Of a stretch of 64,000 bases of DNA, positions 17,585-26,390 are shown piece by piece. Numbering within the stretch: the first letter of the stretch is position 1; every line of letters starts with the position of its first letter. Below the pieces are notes generated by a model. That model searched no databases and had not been told where the DNA came from. It saw only the letters and a list, made by a program, of their open reading frames with translations. Source of the stretch: JAXGPP01 sp040766885 (GTDB taxonomy: Bacteria; Planctomycetota; Planctomycetia; Pirellulales; Thermoguttaceae); contig JAXGPP010000023.1 of the NCBI GenBank assembly GCA_040766885.1, forward strand, positions 68,226 through 132,225. The letters run 5' to 3'. The position numbers and the translations under genes were made by a program.

Positions 17585-19915
17585 TTATGCCCTGTCGTGG
17601 GTTGAACTGTCCGAGGCGGCGACAAAAACCTGCCCCAGCGCGATGCCGCCGTCGCCAGGCGGAACCTCCTTGGCGGTGTAGACTTCAAAGCCGGCAAGGC
17701 GATCGTGCACCAAGTCGGTCAGAAACGCATTCTGAAAACAGCCTCCGCCGAGGGCGATTTGCCGGCCTCCCCATTGTTCGGCCACGGCCAGCGCCAGTTC
17801 GGCCAGGGCACGGTGGAAGCGGGCGGCAATCACCGCGACGGGCAGGCCGGACCGGAGGTCGTCGAGCACGGCGCGGACCAGCGGTTCCCAGTCGGCCACG
17901 TACGGCGTGCCCTCGCCCGATGATGCCACGGCCGGCGCCGGGCGCAAAGGGAAGGGGTAGGGCGACTCGCCGGCCGGGCGTGCGACGAACTCCAGCGCCA
18001 TGGCGGCCTGACCTTCGAAGTCGATTGTCGTGCCGAGCCGGCAGAGGCAGGCAACGGCGTCGAAGAGCCGACCCATGCTGCTGGTCTGCGGGGAGTGCCG
18101 GCCTTGCCGCAGCATGGCGAGCAGGACGCGGAGTTCGGCCGCGGTGAACCACTCGCCCGCGTAGCGGACGCACTGCTCGCCGAAGATCGCGTAGAGCAGA
18201 CCGAGCGCCGACCGCCGCGGCTCGCGGACCGCCTTGTCTCCGCCCGGCAAAGGAAAAGTGCGCAGGCGGGCCAGGCGTTGGAACTCGCCGCCGCGGCAGA
18301 CGAGCATTTCGCCGCCCCAGACGGTGCCGTCGGCGCCGTAGCCGGTGCCGTCCCACGACAGGCCGAGCACCGGGCCGTCGAGTCGACATTCGGCCATCAC
18401 CGCCGCGATGTGCGCGTGGTGATGCTGCACCCGGATGAGCGGCACACGCCAGGCCTGGGCCAGCCGCTCGGCGGTGCGAGTCGAGGCGTAGTCGGGGTGA
18501 AGATCGCAGGCAACGGCCGCCGGCCGGGCAGCGAAGAACTCGACGAGGTCGTGGATGGTACGCTCGTGCAGTTCGACGCTGGACACGGTATCGAGGTCGC
18601 CGACGTGCTGGCTTACGACGATCTGATCGCCCAAGCTGAGCGCCACGGTGTTCTTGAGGTGTCCGCCGACGGCCAGGATCGGCGGCAATTCGAAACCGAG
18701 CGGGATGGGAGCGGGCGCGTATCCGCGGGCACGGCGGAGCAGTTCCAGCCCGCGCGGAGTGATCCGGGCCACGGAATCGTCGACGGGGCGAACGATGGGG
18801 CGGTCGTGAACGAGAAACTGGTCGGCGATTGTCGCCAGACGCGCCAGCGCGTCGACCGTTTCGATCGCCATCGGCTCTTCGGAGAGATTGCCACTGGTGC
18901 AGACAACCGGACGGCCGATCTCGGCGATGAGCAGGTGGTGAAGCGAACTGTAGGGGAGCATCACCCCCAGATACGGATTGCCGGGTGCGACGCCTTCGGC
19001 CAGCGGCGAGCGGCCGTCGGGCCTTTGGCGCAGCAGGAGAATCGGCGCCGGGGGCGAGCGGAGGGCGGCCGCCTCGTCGGCGGAGAGATCACAGTAGCGG
19101 CGGACGTCGTCGACGCCGGCCATCATCACCGCCAGCGGCTTGGACGGTCGCCGCTTTCGCGCCCGCAGGCGGGCAACGGCTGCGGCACTAGTGGCATCGA
19201 CGAGCAACTGGAATCCACCCACGCCCTTGATCGCCACGACGCGACCGGCTACCACAGCCTCGGCTGCCTGCCGGAGCGAGTCGTCGCCACGAGCGACGCG
19301 GTTGCCGGCGGGATCGAGCAGTTCAAGCGAGGGGCCGCAGGCGGGGCAGGCAATCGGCTGGGCGTGAAAACGCCGGTCACGCGGATCGGAGTACTCGGCC
19401 TCGCATGCCGGGCACATGCGAAACGCGGCCATCGAAGTTCGCGGTCGATCGTACGGCAGGCCACTGATGATCGACCAGCGCGGTCCGCAATTCGTGCAAT
19501 TGGTGAACGGATAACGGTACCGCCGCTCGTCGGGTCTGAGGAACTCGTCGATGCAGTCGAGGCAGGTCGCCAGATCGGCGGGGATGGTGGGCCGTCTCTG
19601 ACCGTCGTCGATGCTGGCCAGGATCGCGAACGGGCCGGATGCCGGGTTGGGCGTCGCGAGCCGTTCGATGTGGATGCTCTCGATGCGGGCTTGGGCGGGA
19701 GGCTGGCGAAGGGAGCGGCAGAACGCCTCGAGCGACTCAGGTGTTCCCTGGACCTCGATGCGGACGACGCCGGCTTCGTTGCGGACCCACCCGGCGAGGT
19801 CGAGGCGACGGGCGGCATTGAAGACAAACGGCCGGAAACCGACCCCCTGAACGACGCCACGGACCGTGATCGACAGGCGTTCGGTGGCTTGAGGGGTGGC
19901 GACGGGTTGGCTCAT
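17585..19915 (-). CDS. hypF: Carbamoyltransferase HypF
   Basis: A 776-residue enzyme that makes carbamoyl-AMP from carbamoyl phosphate and ATP and transfers the carbamoyl group to HypE. Domain order: acylphosphatase-like (residues 12-100, VRGVVQGVGFRPFVFNAARR), two CxxC-x18-CxxC zinc fingers (CLDC/CTNC and CPAC/CPAC, about 115-195), YrdC/Sua5-like domain (about 205-390; KRRPSKPLAVM, TSGNLSEEPM), and the Kae1-like catalytic domain (about 400-765; HPDYAST, VQHHHAHIAAVMAE, GGCFQNAFL). The length is normal. The HypF stop is 2 bp from hypC, indicating an operon; the gap back to hypB is 143 bp. Confidence 0.97.
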   Translation of the reverse strand: MSQPVATPQATERLSITVRGVVQGVGFRPFVFNAARRLDLAGWVRNEAGVVRIEVQGTPESLEAFCRSLRQPPAQARIESIHIERLATPNPASGPFAILASIDDGQRRPTIPADLATCLDCIDEFLRPDERRYRYPFTNCTNCGPRWSIISGLPYDRPRTSMAAFRMCPACEAEYSDPRDRRFHAQPIACPACGPSLELLDPAGNRVARGDDSLRQAAEAVVAGRVVAIKGVGGFQLLVDATSAAAVARLRARKRRPSKPLAVMMAGVDDVRRYCDLSADEAAALRSPPAPILLLRQRPDGRSPLAEGVAPGNPYLGVMLPYSSLHHLLIAEIGRPVVCTSGNLSEEPMAIETVDALARLATIADQFLVHDRPIVRPVDDSVARITPRGLELLRRARGYAPAPIPLGFELPPILAVGGHLKNTVALSLGDQIVVSQHVGDLDTVSSVELHERTIHDLVEFFAARPAAVACDLHPDYASTRTAERLAQAWRVPLIRVQHHHAHIAAVMAECRLDGPVLGLSWDGTGYGADGTVWGGEMLVCRGGEFQRLARLRTFPLPGGDKAVREPRRSALGLLYAIFGEQCVRYAGEWFTAAELRVLLAMLRQGRHSPQTSSMGRLFDAVACLCRLGTTIDFEGQAAMALEFVARPAGESPYPFPLRPAPAVASSGEGTPYVADWEPLVRAVLDDLRSGLPVAVIAARFHRALAELALAVAEQWGGRQIALGGGCFQNAFLTDLVHDRLAGFEVYTAKEVPPGDGGIALGQVFVAASDSSTHDRA

Positions 19916-20058
19916 GGCTCATTGGAGGGACAGGGGCGAAATCCGCTACCGCCAGTTTAGCCCCCACCGGGGAGATTTGTAACGTCTGGCTGGCAAAAAT
20001 CGGCCACGCTCATGGCGTACAAATCGCGCGGCGGAGCGTTGCGGCGCCAGCAGGGCTC

Positions 20059-20721
20059 TCAGGCGGAACGCGGCCCATGGGCGGCCTTCTTCGCCAGCCA
20101 GTCGGCGAACTCCGGGATGCCATCGCCGGTGCGGGCCGAAACCTGGAAGATGGATGCTTCCGGGGCCAGCCGCTTCATGTCGCCGCTAGCCTCGGCGACG
20201 TCAAAATCAGTGTGCGGCAGCAGGTCGATCTTGGTGATGACCAGGGCGTCGGACCGCTGAAAGATGGTGGGGTATTTGATGAGCTTGTCGTGTCCCTCGG
20301 TGGTGCTCAAGGCAACGATTCGCAAGTGCTCGCCGAGATCGAACCCCGCGGTGCAGACGAGATTGCCGACGTTTTCGATCAAGAGCAGGTTTACTCCGGC
20401 GAGGTCGAGGCTGTCTTTGGCGGCGGCAATCATCGTAGCGTCGAGATGGCAAGCGCCCTCGGTATTGATCTGAACGACGGGCACCCCCAACCGCTCGATC
20501 CGCTCGGCGTCGATCGAACCGGCGATGTCTCCCTCGATGACGGCGGGGGAGAGCCGACCGCGGATCTGGGCGAACAAGGCCTCAAGGAGGGTCGTTTTGC
20601 CGCAACCGGGCGAGCCGACGAGATTGACGCCAAAGACGCCGATGGCGTTGAGGGCCTCGCGATTGTCCTGGGCAAGCTGATCGTTGGCTTTAAGAATTTT
20701 CTTGGCCGCAACGATTTTCAT
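20059..20721 (-). CDS. hypB: Hydrogenase nickel-incorporation GTPase HypB
   Basis: A 220-residue SIMIBI-class GTPase that delivers Ni2+ to [NiFe]-hydrogenase, normally together with HypA. The start ATG 20721 is set by GGAG eight bases upstream and by alignment to the family (MKIVAAKKILKAND); the frame is open further to 20763. Motifs: P-loop GSPGCGKTT, EGDIAGSIDA (switch), ACHLDA (Cys/His metal site), LLIENVGNLVC, and NKxD-like TKIDLLPH. The N-terminal His-rich nickel-storage region found in some HypB is missing. It is the first gene of the cluster; no hypA lies beside it or elsewhere in this window. Confidence 0.96.
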   Translation of the reverse strand: MKIVAAKKILKANDQLAQDNREALNAIGVFGVNLVGSPGCGKTTLLEALFAQIRGRLSPAVIEGDIAGSIDAERIERLGVPVVQINTEGACHLDATMIAAAKDSLDLAGVNLLLIENVGNLVCTAGFDLGEHLRIVALSTTEGHDKLIKYPTIFQRSDALVITKIDLLPHTDFDVAEASGDMKRLAPEASIFQVSARTGDGIPEFADWLAKKAAHGPRSA

Positions 20722-21164
20722 CAAACGTTCTCCGAGGCGCCGCCACCAATAGACTGGCCGCAAAAGTGTCTGGATCTGGAATTCTGTCCTGAAAGGGGCG
20801 GCAGGACAAGGGACGTAAGGGGGCGGAGTCGAGCCCGTCGAGCCCCTCTTTCGGCCTCTGCCGACGCTGTTCGACTGGGTCGCGGTGGGGGTATGCAGGA
20901 CTGCGATGTCCGCTGCGGCTGCGCGGAGTTTGCGCTTTGCCGAAGCGAAACACTAATTCGGGCTGGTCAACACAGTTGTGCCTGGACGACGGTGGTTGTG
21001 GCTTTTTTCCGGCTACTGTTGGCCGAGCAATTCGATAGGAGAAACGAGAGCTGGCCGGTATATTGTTGCTGGTGAAGGCCCGGTGACACGGAGGCGGTGT
21101 CCGGGTGAGACATGTACCGCCTACCGGTTGGCCAGGATGACTGCCGGAAGAAAGCGGACTTCTT
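20722..21164. other. Divergent intergenic region hypB / protein kinase
   Basis: A 443-bp region between the divergent hypB and kinase genes. It must hold promoters for both, but I see no confident sigma-70 pair, operator or riboswitch. GC content is a little lower near 20960-21070. No gene supported. Confidence 0.4.
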
Positions 21165-22277
21165 ATGTCGACAACGACGTTCATCGACGCGACCGCCACA
21201 CGAACTCGGGGCGGCCATTCCGTAGTGAGGTGCCCCGTGGCGCTGATGCCTCATTATCGGGCGATCCTGGATGAGAAGCGGCTCAGCCGCACGGAGCATT
21301 ATCACCTGATCCGCCTGTTGGGGTCGGGGGGCCAAGGCGTCGTCTATCTCAGCGAGCGCCGCGGGATCGACAGCTTCACGATTCCGGCGGCATTGAAGAT
21401 TTTCTCTCCGGAGCGGTTTGAGAGCGAACGGCAGTACGACGAGGCGATGGGGCATATCGCGCATGTCGCCGCCCAGGTGTCGCAGATCCAGCAGGATAAT
21501 CTGCTGGATGTGCACAACTGGTTCGACCGCCGCCGCATCCGCGTGATGGAGATGGAGTGGATCGACGGGTTCGACCTGCGGCATCTCCTGACGCCGAGCA
21601 TGCTGGACCGCGTGTTCAGCAAGGTGAGCAACAAGCGATGGAGGTATGTGAACGAGGTTGTGGTGACTTCGGGGCCGGTCCAGCCGCGGCTCAAGCCGGG
21701 AGTGGCGATCGCCGTGGTCCGCGATTGCCTGGCGGCGCTGGCGGCGCTGCACCGCCGGCGGATCGTGCACGGCGACCTCAAGCCGTCGAACGTGATGCTG
21801 AAGCGGACGGGCAACGCCAAGGTGGTCGACATCGGCTCGGCTTTTCTGCTGGACGCGCCGCCGGCGCAGCCGGTTTGCACGCCGGCCTACGCGGCACCGG
21901 AGGTGCTGGAGCGGAGCGCCTGCACGCAGCAGTCGGACCTGGCGAGCCTGGGCTACGTGCTCATCGAGATGCTCACCGGGCGGCCGCCGTTCCTCGGCCT
22001 CACCGACTTCCACGAGCTCTTGCAGGCGAAGCGACTGCTCGCCCAGCAGTTGCATACCATCCTTCCGCAAGAGGTGGTCCGCAACGAACTGCTAATGAAC
22101 TTCTGCCGGCGGCTGATCGCGCCCGATCCGGCGCGGCGTTTTCCGGGGGCCGGCGAGGCCGACCTCGACCCGGAAGGCGCGGCCGCGATCCAGCGCCAAC
22201 TGGTGAAAGGCGACTTGGCGAGCGAATACGACAACGACATCCGGCTATGGCTGGAATCGATCGAAGAGCTCGACTGA
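21165..22277 (+). CDS. Serine/threonine protein kinase (Hanks type)
   Basis: A 370-residue kinase without a transmembrane or sensor domain. Subdomain I is LLGSGGQGVVYLSE, subdomain II has the invariant Lys in PAALKIF, the catalytic loop is IVHGDLKPSNVML (HGD in place of HRD, with the catalytic Asp and Asn kept), the DFG motif reads DIG in KVVDIGSAF, and the APE motif is in CTPAYAAPEV. The set of essential residues is complete, so it should be active. An unusual insertion before the catalytic loop (SNKRWRYVNEVVVTSGPVQP region) separates the lobes. Soluble kinases of this kind are numerous in planctomycetes. The substrate is unknown; the neighbouring beta-helix protein is not obviously linked. 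Confidence 0.92.
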   Translation: MSTTTFIDATATRTRGGHSVVRCPVALMPHYRAILDEKRLSRTEHYHLIRLLGSGGQGVVYLSERRGIDSFTIPAALKIFSPERFESERQYDEAMGHIAHVAAQVSQIQQDNLLDVHNWFDRRRIRVMEMEWIDGFDLRHLLTPSMLDRVFSKVSNKRWRYVNEVVVTSGPVQPRLKPGVAIAVVRDCLAALAALHRRRIVHGDLKPSNVMLKRTGNAKVVDIGSAFLLDAPPAQPVCTPAYAAPEVLERSACTQQSDLASLGYVLIEMLTGRPPFLGLTDFHELLQAKRLLAQQLHTILPQEVVRNELLMNFCRRLIAPDPARRFPGAGEADLDPEGAAAIQRQLVKGDLASEYDNDIRLWLESIEELD

Positions 22278-22436
22278 TACCCGCCACGCCTGCAACGCTT
22301 GGCGCTGCAGGTTTCGGCATCCCGCCGCGCCAGCGCGACAACGGCGGGGATTTGGCGGCGGCCTCTTGCACTGGGGCGGCTCCCGGCGTACAAGTTGGGC
22401 GGATTGAGACCCTCTTGAACCGCCAGGGAGCCTGCC

Positions 22437-23693
22437 ATGAGATTCGTCAGCCTGATCGCGATTGCACTGGTTCTTTCTCTGACCGCCGCGATCATTTCCG
22501 GCGCCGACGCGCCTCAGGCGGCGGCCGTGATCGACGCCGCGCAGTTTCCGGATCTGCAGGCGGCGATGGACGCGCTGCCCGAAGCCGGCGGACTGGTGAA
22601 GATTCCACCCGGCGAATACCGGCTGGCGAAGCCACTGGTGTTGTCGCGGAGCAATACGCGGGTGATCGGCTCCGGCGCGGCGACGGTGCTGATCAACACC
22701 AACGTCGAGGGACAGCCGGCGCTGGTAGTCCGCCCGGCCGATCTGGAGCAGAACCCGCGCGCGTACTTGTGGCGGGTGCAACTGGCCGATTTTCGCATCC
22801 AGGGCGACCCGGAGGCCGTCGACGGCAAGAGCACGCAGCCGAAGGGGGGCGACGGCCTGCTGGCGGAGAACGTGAACGAAATCTATCTGCACGGTTTGAG
22901 CATCGACCACAACGGCGGCCACGGCGCGAACCTGGTCCGCTGCACGGAAGACCCGCGAATCTGCAATTCGATTTTCACCTACAACCGCCAGGCGGGCGTG
23001 AACATCGACGCGGGCCACGACATCGTGGTGAACGCGAACCAGTTTGAAGAGAACCAGGATGCGCTGGTGTGCCGCGACAGCTTCAACTTGTGCATGAACG
23101 GCAACAACATCGACGACCACCTGGGCAACGGCGTGGTAATCGAGAACACTTACGGTTCGGTCCTCTCCGGCAACATGATCGAGGAATGCGAGGGGACGGC
23201 GATCATTCTCGATCGCGACTGCTACGGCATCACGATCAGCGCCAATGTACTGGCCGACGATTTCGGCGGCGGCATCGATCTGCGCGACGCGTGGGGCTGC
23301 ACCATCTCGGCGAACACGTTCACCATCGACCCGGTACGGTCGATCATTGTGCGGGCGGCAAGTGGCCGGATCACGATCACGGGCAACAATTTCTCGGACA
23401 GCTACATCGGCGACAAGACGAAACGCGAGGGGAAGCCGAACCTTGCCACGGGGATCCTGCTGGAAGGGACGACCGACATTGTGATCTCGGGCAACCTGTT
23501 CTCGGGCCTTGCCAACCAGGCGGTCGAAGCCGATGAGAAATGCCGGCGGATCTTGATAACGGGCAACATCGTGACCGGGGTCAACGCCTCGGCCGAAGCG
23601 GCCGGCAAGCCACCGGTGGAGATCCGAGCCACGGAAGGGGTGGAAATGGGCACGAACCTGCTCGACGCGGGCGCGAATGGAGGCGCACCGTAG
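22437..23693 (+). CDS. Exported right-handed parallel beta-helix protein
   Basis: A 418-residue secreted protein. MRFVSLIAIALVLSLTAAIISGADA is a signal peptide and GGGAG-like gggag lies before ATG 22437. The mature protein starts with FPDLQAAMDALPEAGGLVKIP, the typical opening of pectate-lyase-3/GH28-like beta-helices, then runs through many 22-25-residue coils with the pattern (I/V)x(I/V)xGNx(I/F) (e.g. VLSGNMIEECEGTAIILDR, ITITGNNFSDSYIG, IVISGNLFSGL). These are NosD/PbH1 repeats used by polysaccharide lyases, epimerases and structural adhesins. No catalytic triad is evident, so the enzymatic class is open. It is transcribed convergently to the DUF4139 gene. Confidence 0.85.
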   Translation: MRFVSLIAIALVLSLTAAIISGADAPQAAAVIDAAQFPDLQAAMDALPEAGGLVKIPPGEYRLAKPLVLSRSNTRVIGSGAATVLINTNVEGQPALVVRPADLEQNPRAYLWRVQLADFRIQGDPEAVDGKSTQPKGGDGLLAENVNEIYLHGLSIDHNGGHGANLVRCTEDPRICNSIFTYNRQAGVNIDAGHDIVVNANQFEENQDALVCRDSFNLCMNGNNIDDHLGNGVVIENTYGSVLSGNMIEECEGTAIILDRDCYGITISANVLADDFGGGIDLRDAWGCTISANTFTIDPVRSIIVRAASGRITITGNNFSDSYIGDKTKREGKPNLATGILLEGTTDIVISGNLFSGLANQAVEADEKCRRILITGNIVTGVNASAEAAGKPPVEIRATEGVEMGTNLLDAGANGGAP

Positions 23694-23776
23694 GCTGGTC
23701 CGTCGAAGATGTGCCAGCCACACGCGTAACGCCCGCTCTACTCGCTCAAGGTTGGCTTGGGTTCTCGCCGCCCGAA

Positions 23777-25645
23777 TCAGGGCGCGGGCATCTGCGGTGC
23801 GGGGGCTTCCTCCGCCGGAGCAGGAGCAGCCATCAACCGCTCCAACTGATCGTATTCCGCCTGCTGCTGGCCAGTTTCCAGCGATCCCAACTGGGAAGTA
23901 CGCTCGAACTCAATGGTGAAACCGTATTCAAGATGCCGGGCCTTGTCGCGGACCGCGCCGCCGGGCACCGAGATCGCCCACCGCAGAATGCCCTTGGGAC
24001 GCTGCCGGCTGAGATAGACCGGATCGGTGTCGAGCGGATCGGCGAGATCGGCCATGGTCACGCGGATGTCGGTCGAGCCCTCGGCAAACGGCAGCCGGTC
24101 GTACACCCGCGTGGCGGAGTCCTGGTCCTTGTAGTTCTCCAGGACGATGCGGTACTTCATTTCCACCTGCCGGTTGCCGCCCTGGATGCTCTCGGTCCGG
24201 TCGACGAGTTCGCGCCGCGCCCGCAACTGGGGGTCAACCCCCAGGCCAAGCACGAAGCGCTGCCCGCGGGCCACGGTGGGAATTTCGCCCCGACCCACGA
24301 ACCGCCCGGCCAAGTAGACCGATATCGGTCCGGCGAGCAGGTCCTGGTCGCTCGAATTAGTCAGCTCAACCTCGCGGTAGACGTGCCGGGTCAGCACTGG
24401 AGAGGCGACGTCGTAGAACTGCCCCTCGAACGGACGGGCGAAGACCTGCGCCATCTGCTGGTCGGAGCGACTGGCCAAGGTCACCGGCGCGGCCAGGGTG
24501 TAGCTCAGGCTCGGGCCCTCGTCCAGCTCATCGGCCGACTGGAGCGTGTCGACAAGGTTCCGGCCGCTGACGAGTTCCAGGCTCTGGAATTGGTTAGCGG
24601 CTGCGTTGAGCGCCCAGTTCGCCTTTGATTGGGCGTCGGTTGTCGCCGCCTGTCGGCTCTCGGCGATGGCCTGTGCACGGCGTTGGCGTATCTCTTCCAG
24701 CCGAGCCATCAGTTCGTTCGGACCGAGTCTCGTCTGCGAGTTCTCCGGCACCAGAACGATCGGCAGCGGCGCCAGGGCCGGGCGCGACGCGCTGACGGCC
24801 GGCGAAGCGGTGGAAAGCGTCAGTGCAACGTCATTCCAGTCCTCGCCGGTCATCTGATGGATCAGGCCGTTGCACTCGAGCGAGATCGGTTGTCCCTCGG
24901 CCTCGGCGCGGGCCGTATAGGCTGGCGACCATCCGCACTTGCCGACCAGGTAGCTCAGCCTGAGCGACACCGGCCCCTCGGCTCGCTTGTCGACAAAGAG
25001 CATTGCCTCGCGGACGGTCCGCGACGCACCGGTGGCCAACTCGGCTCTATTTCGCGCGAGTAGGTCCAATTGTTCGGCGAGGTCCTTTTCCTCCTTCTCC
25101 AAGACAATCGCCTTGTCGTTCAATTGCGATCGCTGTTCGAAGGCGAAAGTGGTGACCTTCTGCAGGGCCTCGGCGTCGAGCACGCCTTGGGCAAGGTCGG
25201 TCTTCACCGTGGGGGCCACGAAGCCTTCCAACTGGTCGAGATATGCATTCTGTCTGGCAAGGAGCTCCGCGTTCTTGCGGTTGACATCCAGTTTCTGCTG
25301 GGTCTCCTCGATCGCGGCGTCGAGCTTCCGGATCTCCTCACGCGGCTCCTCGCCCACGGCCTGAGTGCGGTACCCCACTGCGCGGACTTCCACACCCTTG
25401 TCGCCTTCGGCGAAGAGGCTCTCGGCGACCACGGCCTCGGGCAAATTGCCGATGATGATTTCCTGTGCGCCGGCAGCTCCATTGAGCGAAATCATCCGAG
25501 TAACCAGTGCCTGCTCCCTGTAGAGGGTGACTTGTGTCACCCGGCCGGGCGCGTCTGGCGGAGCGACGGGCTCGCCAGCCCGGGATGCTTCTGACACCAT
25601 TGCGGACAGCACAACAAAGATGGCGATGCGGGCGGCAGTGTTCAT
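23777..25645 (-). CDS. Exported DUF4140/DUF4139 (mucoidy-inhibitor MuiA-like) protein
   Basis: A 622-residue exported protein. ATG 25645 has AAGGA upstream and starts the signal peptide MNTAARIAIFVVLSAMVSEASRAG; the frame is open further upstream but over the next gene region. Residues 35-130 match DUF4140 (VTQVTLYREQALVTR, a beta-sandwich), then a long coiled-coil rich in Glu/Lys/Leu (about 110-215, e.g. LNDKAIVLEKEEKDLAEQL), then DUF4139 (about 230-600; VSLRLSYLVGKCGWSPAYTARA, GEDWNDVALTLSTA, VTLASRSDQQMAQVF). The family includes MuiA of Streptomyces; its molecular role is not established. A proline/alanine-rich C-tail ends the protein. It is on the same strand as the DUF2721 and YdjY-like genes upstream and could form an operon with them. 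Confidence 0.87.
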   Translation of the reverse strand: MNTAARIAIFVVLSAMVSEASRAGEPVAPPDAPGRVTQVTLYREQALVTRMISLNGAAGAQEIIIGNLPEAVVAESLFAEGDKGVEVRAVGYRTQAVGEEPREEIRKLDAAIEETQQKLDVNRKNAELLARQNAYLDQLEGFVAPTVKTDLAQGVLDAEALQKVTTFAFEQRSQLNDKAIVLEKEEKDLAEQLDLLARNRAELATGASRTVREAMLFVDKRAEGPVSLRLSYLVGKCGWSPAYTARAEAEGQPISLECNGLIHQMTGEDWNDVALTLSTASPAVSASRPALAPLPIVLVPENSQTRLGPNELMARLEEIRQRRAQAIAESRQAATTDAQSKANWALNAAANQFQSLELVSGRNLVDTLQSADELDEGPSLSYTLAAPVTLASRSDQQMAQVFARPFEGQFYDVASPVLTRHVYREVELTNSSDQDLLAGPISVYLAGRFVGRGEIPTVARGQRFVLGLGVDPQLRARRELVDRTESIQGGNRQVEMKYRIVLENYKDQDSATRVYDRLPFAEGSTDIRVTMADLADPLDTDPVYLSRQRPKGILRWAISVPGGAVRDKARHLEYGFTIEFERTSQLGSLETGQQQAEYDQLERLMAAPAPAEEAPAPQMPAP

Positions 25646-25848
25646 GCCTGGTCCTTCCCCATGAGATGAGCGGCGAGGGTTTGGGGCACTCTGCGGGATT
25701 TCGCAGCGAGCGGGAGTGCGGCAGGCAACGAGCCTCGCGTTCGTCGCCCCCTCTCTTTCTACCCCGCTTGCCCACCCGGCTGCAAGCGAATTGCCCTGGG
25801 TGAGGCACGCTATCAGGCGAAAGGCATCGCGTCGTTCGGAGACGCCGC

Positions 25849-26352
25849 TCACTTGCCGTTGGGGTCGTGCAGCCAGCGCTCGATCTGGTCGTGCTCGAAC
25901 GCCAGCGGATCGAGGGCGCCGTGGAGTTCCTGGATGGCTTTGACGATTCCCCAGAACATGGCCCCCGCCCCGGCCACAAAGAGCGCCAGCGCCAGTACGC
26001 CCAGCAACTCGGCCATGGGGGCGAGCCCCAGCGCCAGCGAGCAGCCAAGCATCGCGAGGACCGAGATGAGGAGGCACACCAGGGAATCGCGCAGCAGGCG
26101 GACGCGGACGAACAAGCGGTGCCCCAACTCGTCGAGAATCTGAATCCGCTTGCTCAAGTGGTCTCCCTCGGCTGTGCCGGGCGGCATCGTCACCAGACGG
26201 GCGATGAGGTCGAACCGTTCCTTGTTGATCGCCCGGGTGCGGCTGGCCACCGCCGCCAGCCGGTTGTAGAGCGCCAGGCAGAGCAGCCCGTTGGCGGAGA
26301 TCATTACCACCGGGGCCACGAAAGATTCGACGGTCTGGAGCGCTTGCTGCAT
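25849..26352 (-). CDS. DUF2721 membrane protein
   Basis: A 167-residue inner-membrane protein with the layout of DUF2721: an N-terminal membrane segment (FVAPVVMISANGLLCLALYNRL), a basic cytoplasmic helix (ASRTRAINKERFDLIARL), a second amphipathic helix, and two closely spaced membrane segments (SLVCLLISVLAMLGCSLALG and LLGVLALALFVAGAGAMFWG). Function unknown. It lies 38 bp after the lipoprotein gene stop-to-start order on the minus strand and 203 bp before the DUF4139 gene, so these three may be expressed together. Confidence 0.8.
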   Translation of the reverse strand: MQQALQTVESFVAPVVMISANGLLCLALYNRLAAVASRTRAINKERFDLIARLVTMPPGTAEGDHLSKRIQILDELGHRLFVRVRLLRDSLVCLLISVLAMLGCSLALGLAPMAELLGVLALALFVAGAGAMFWGIVKAIQELHGALDPLAFEHDQIERWLHDPNGK

Positions 26353-26390
26353 TTTTTGTCGCGGGAAGGAACGCGGGCGGGATGGGCTCG

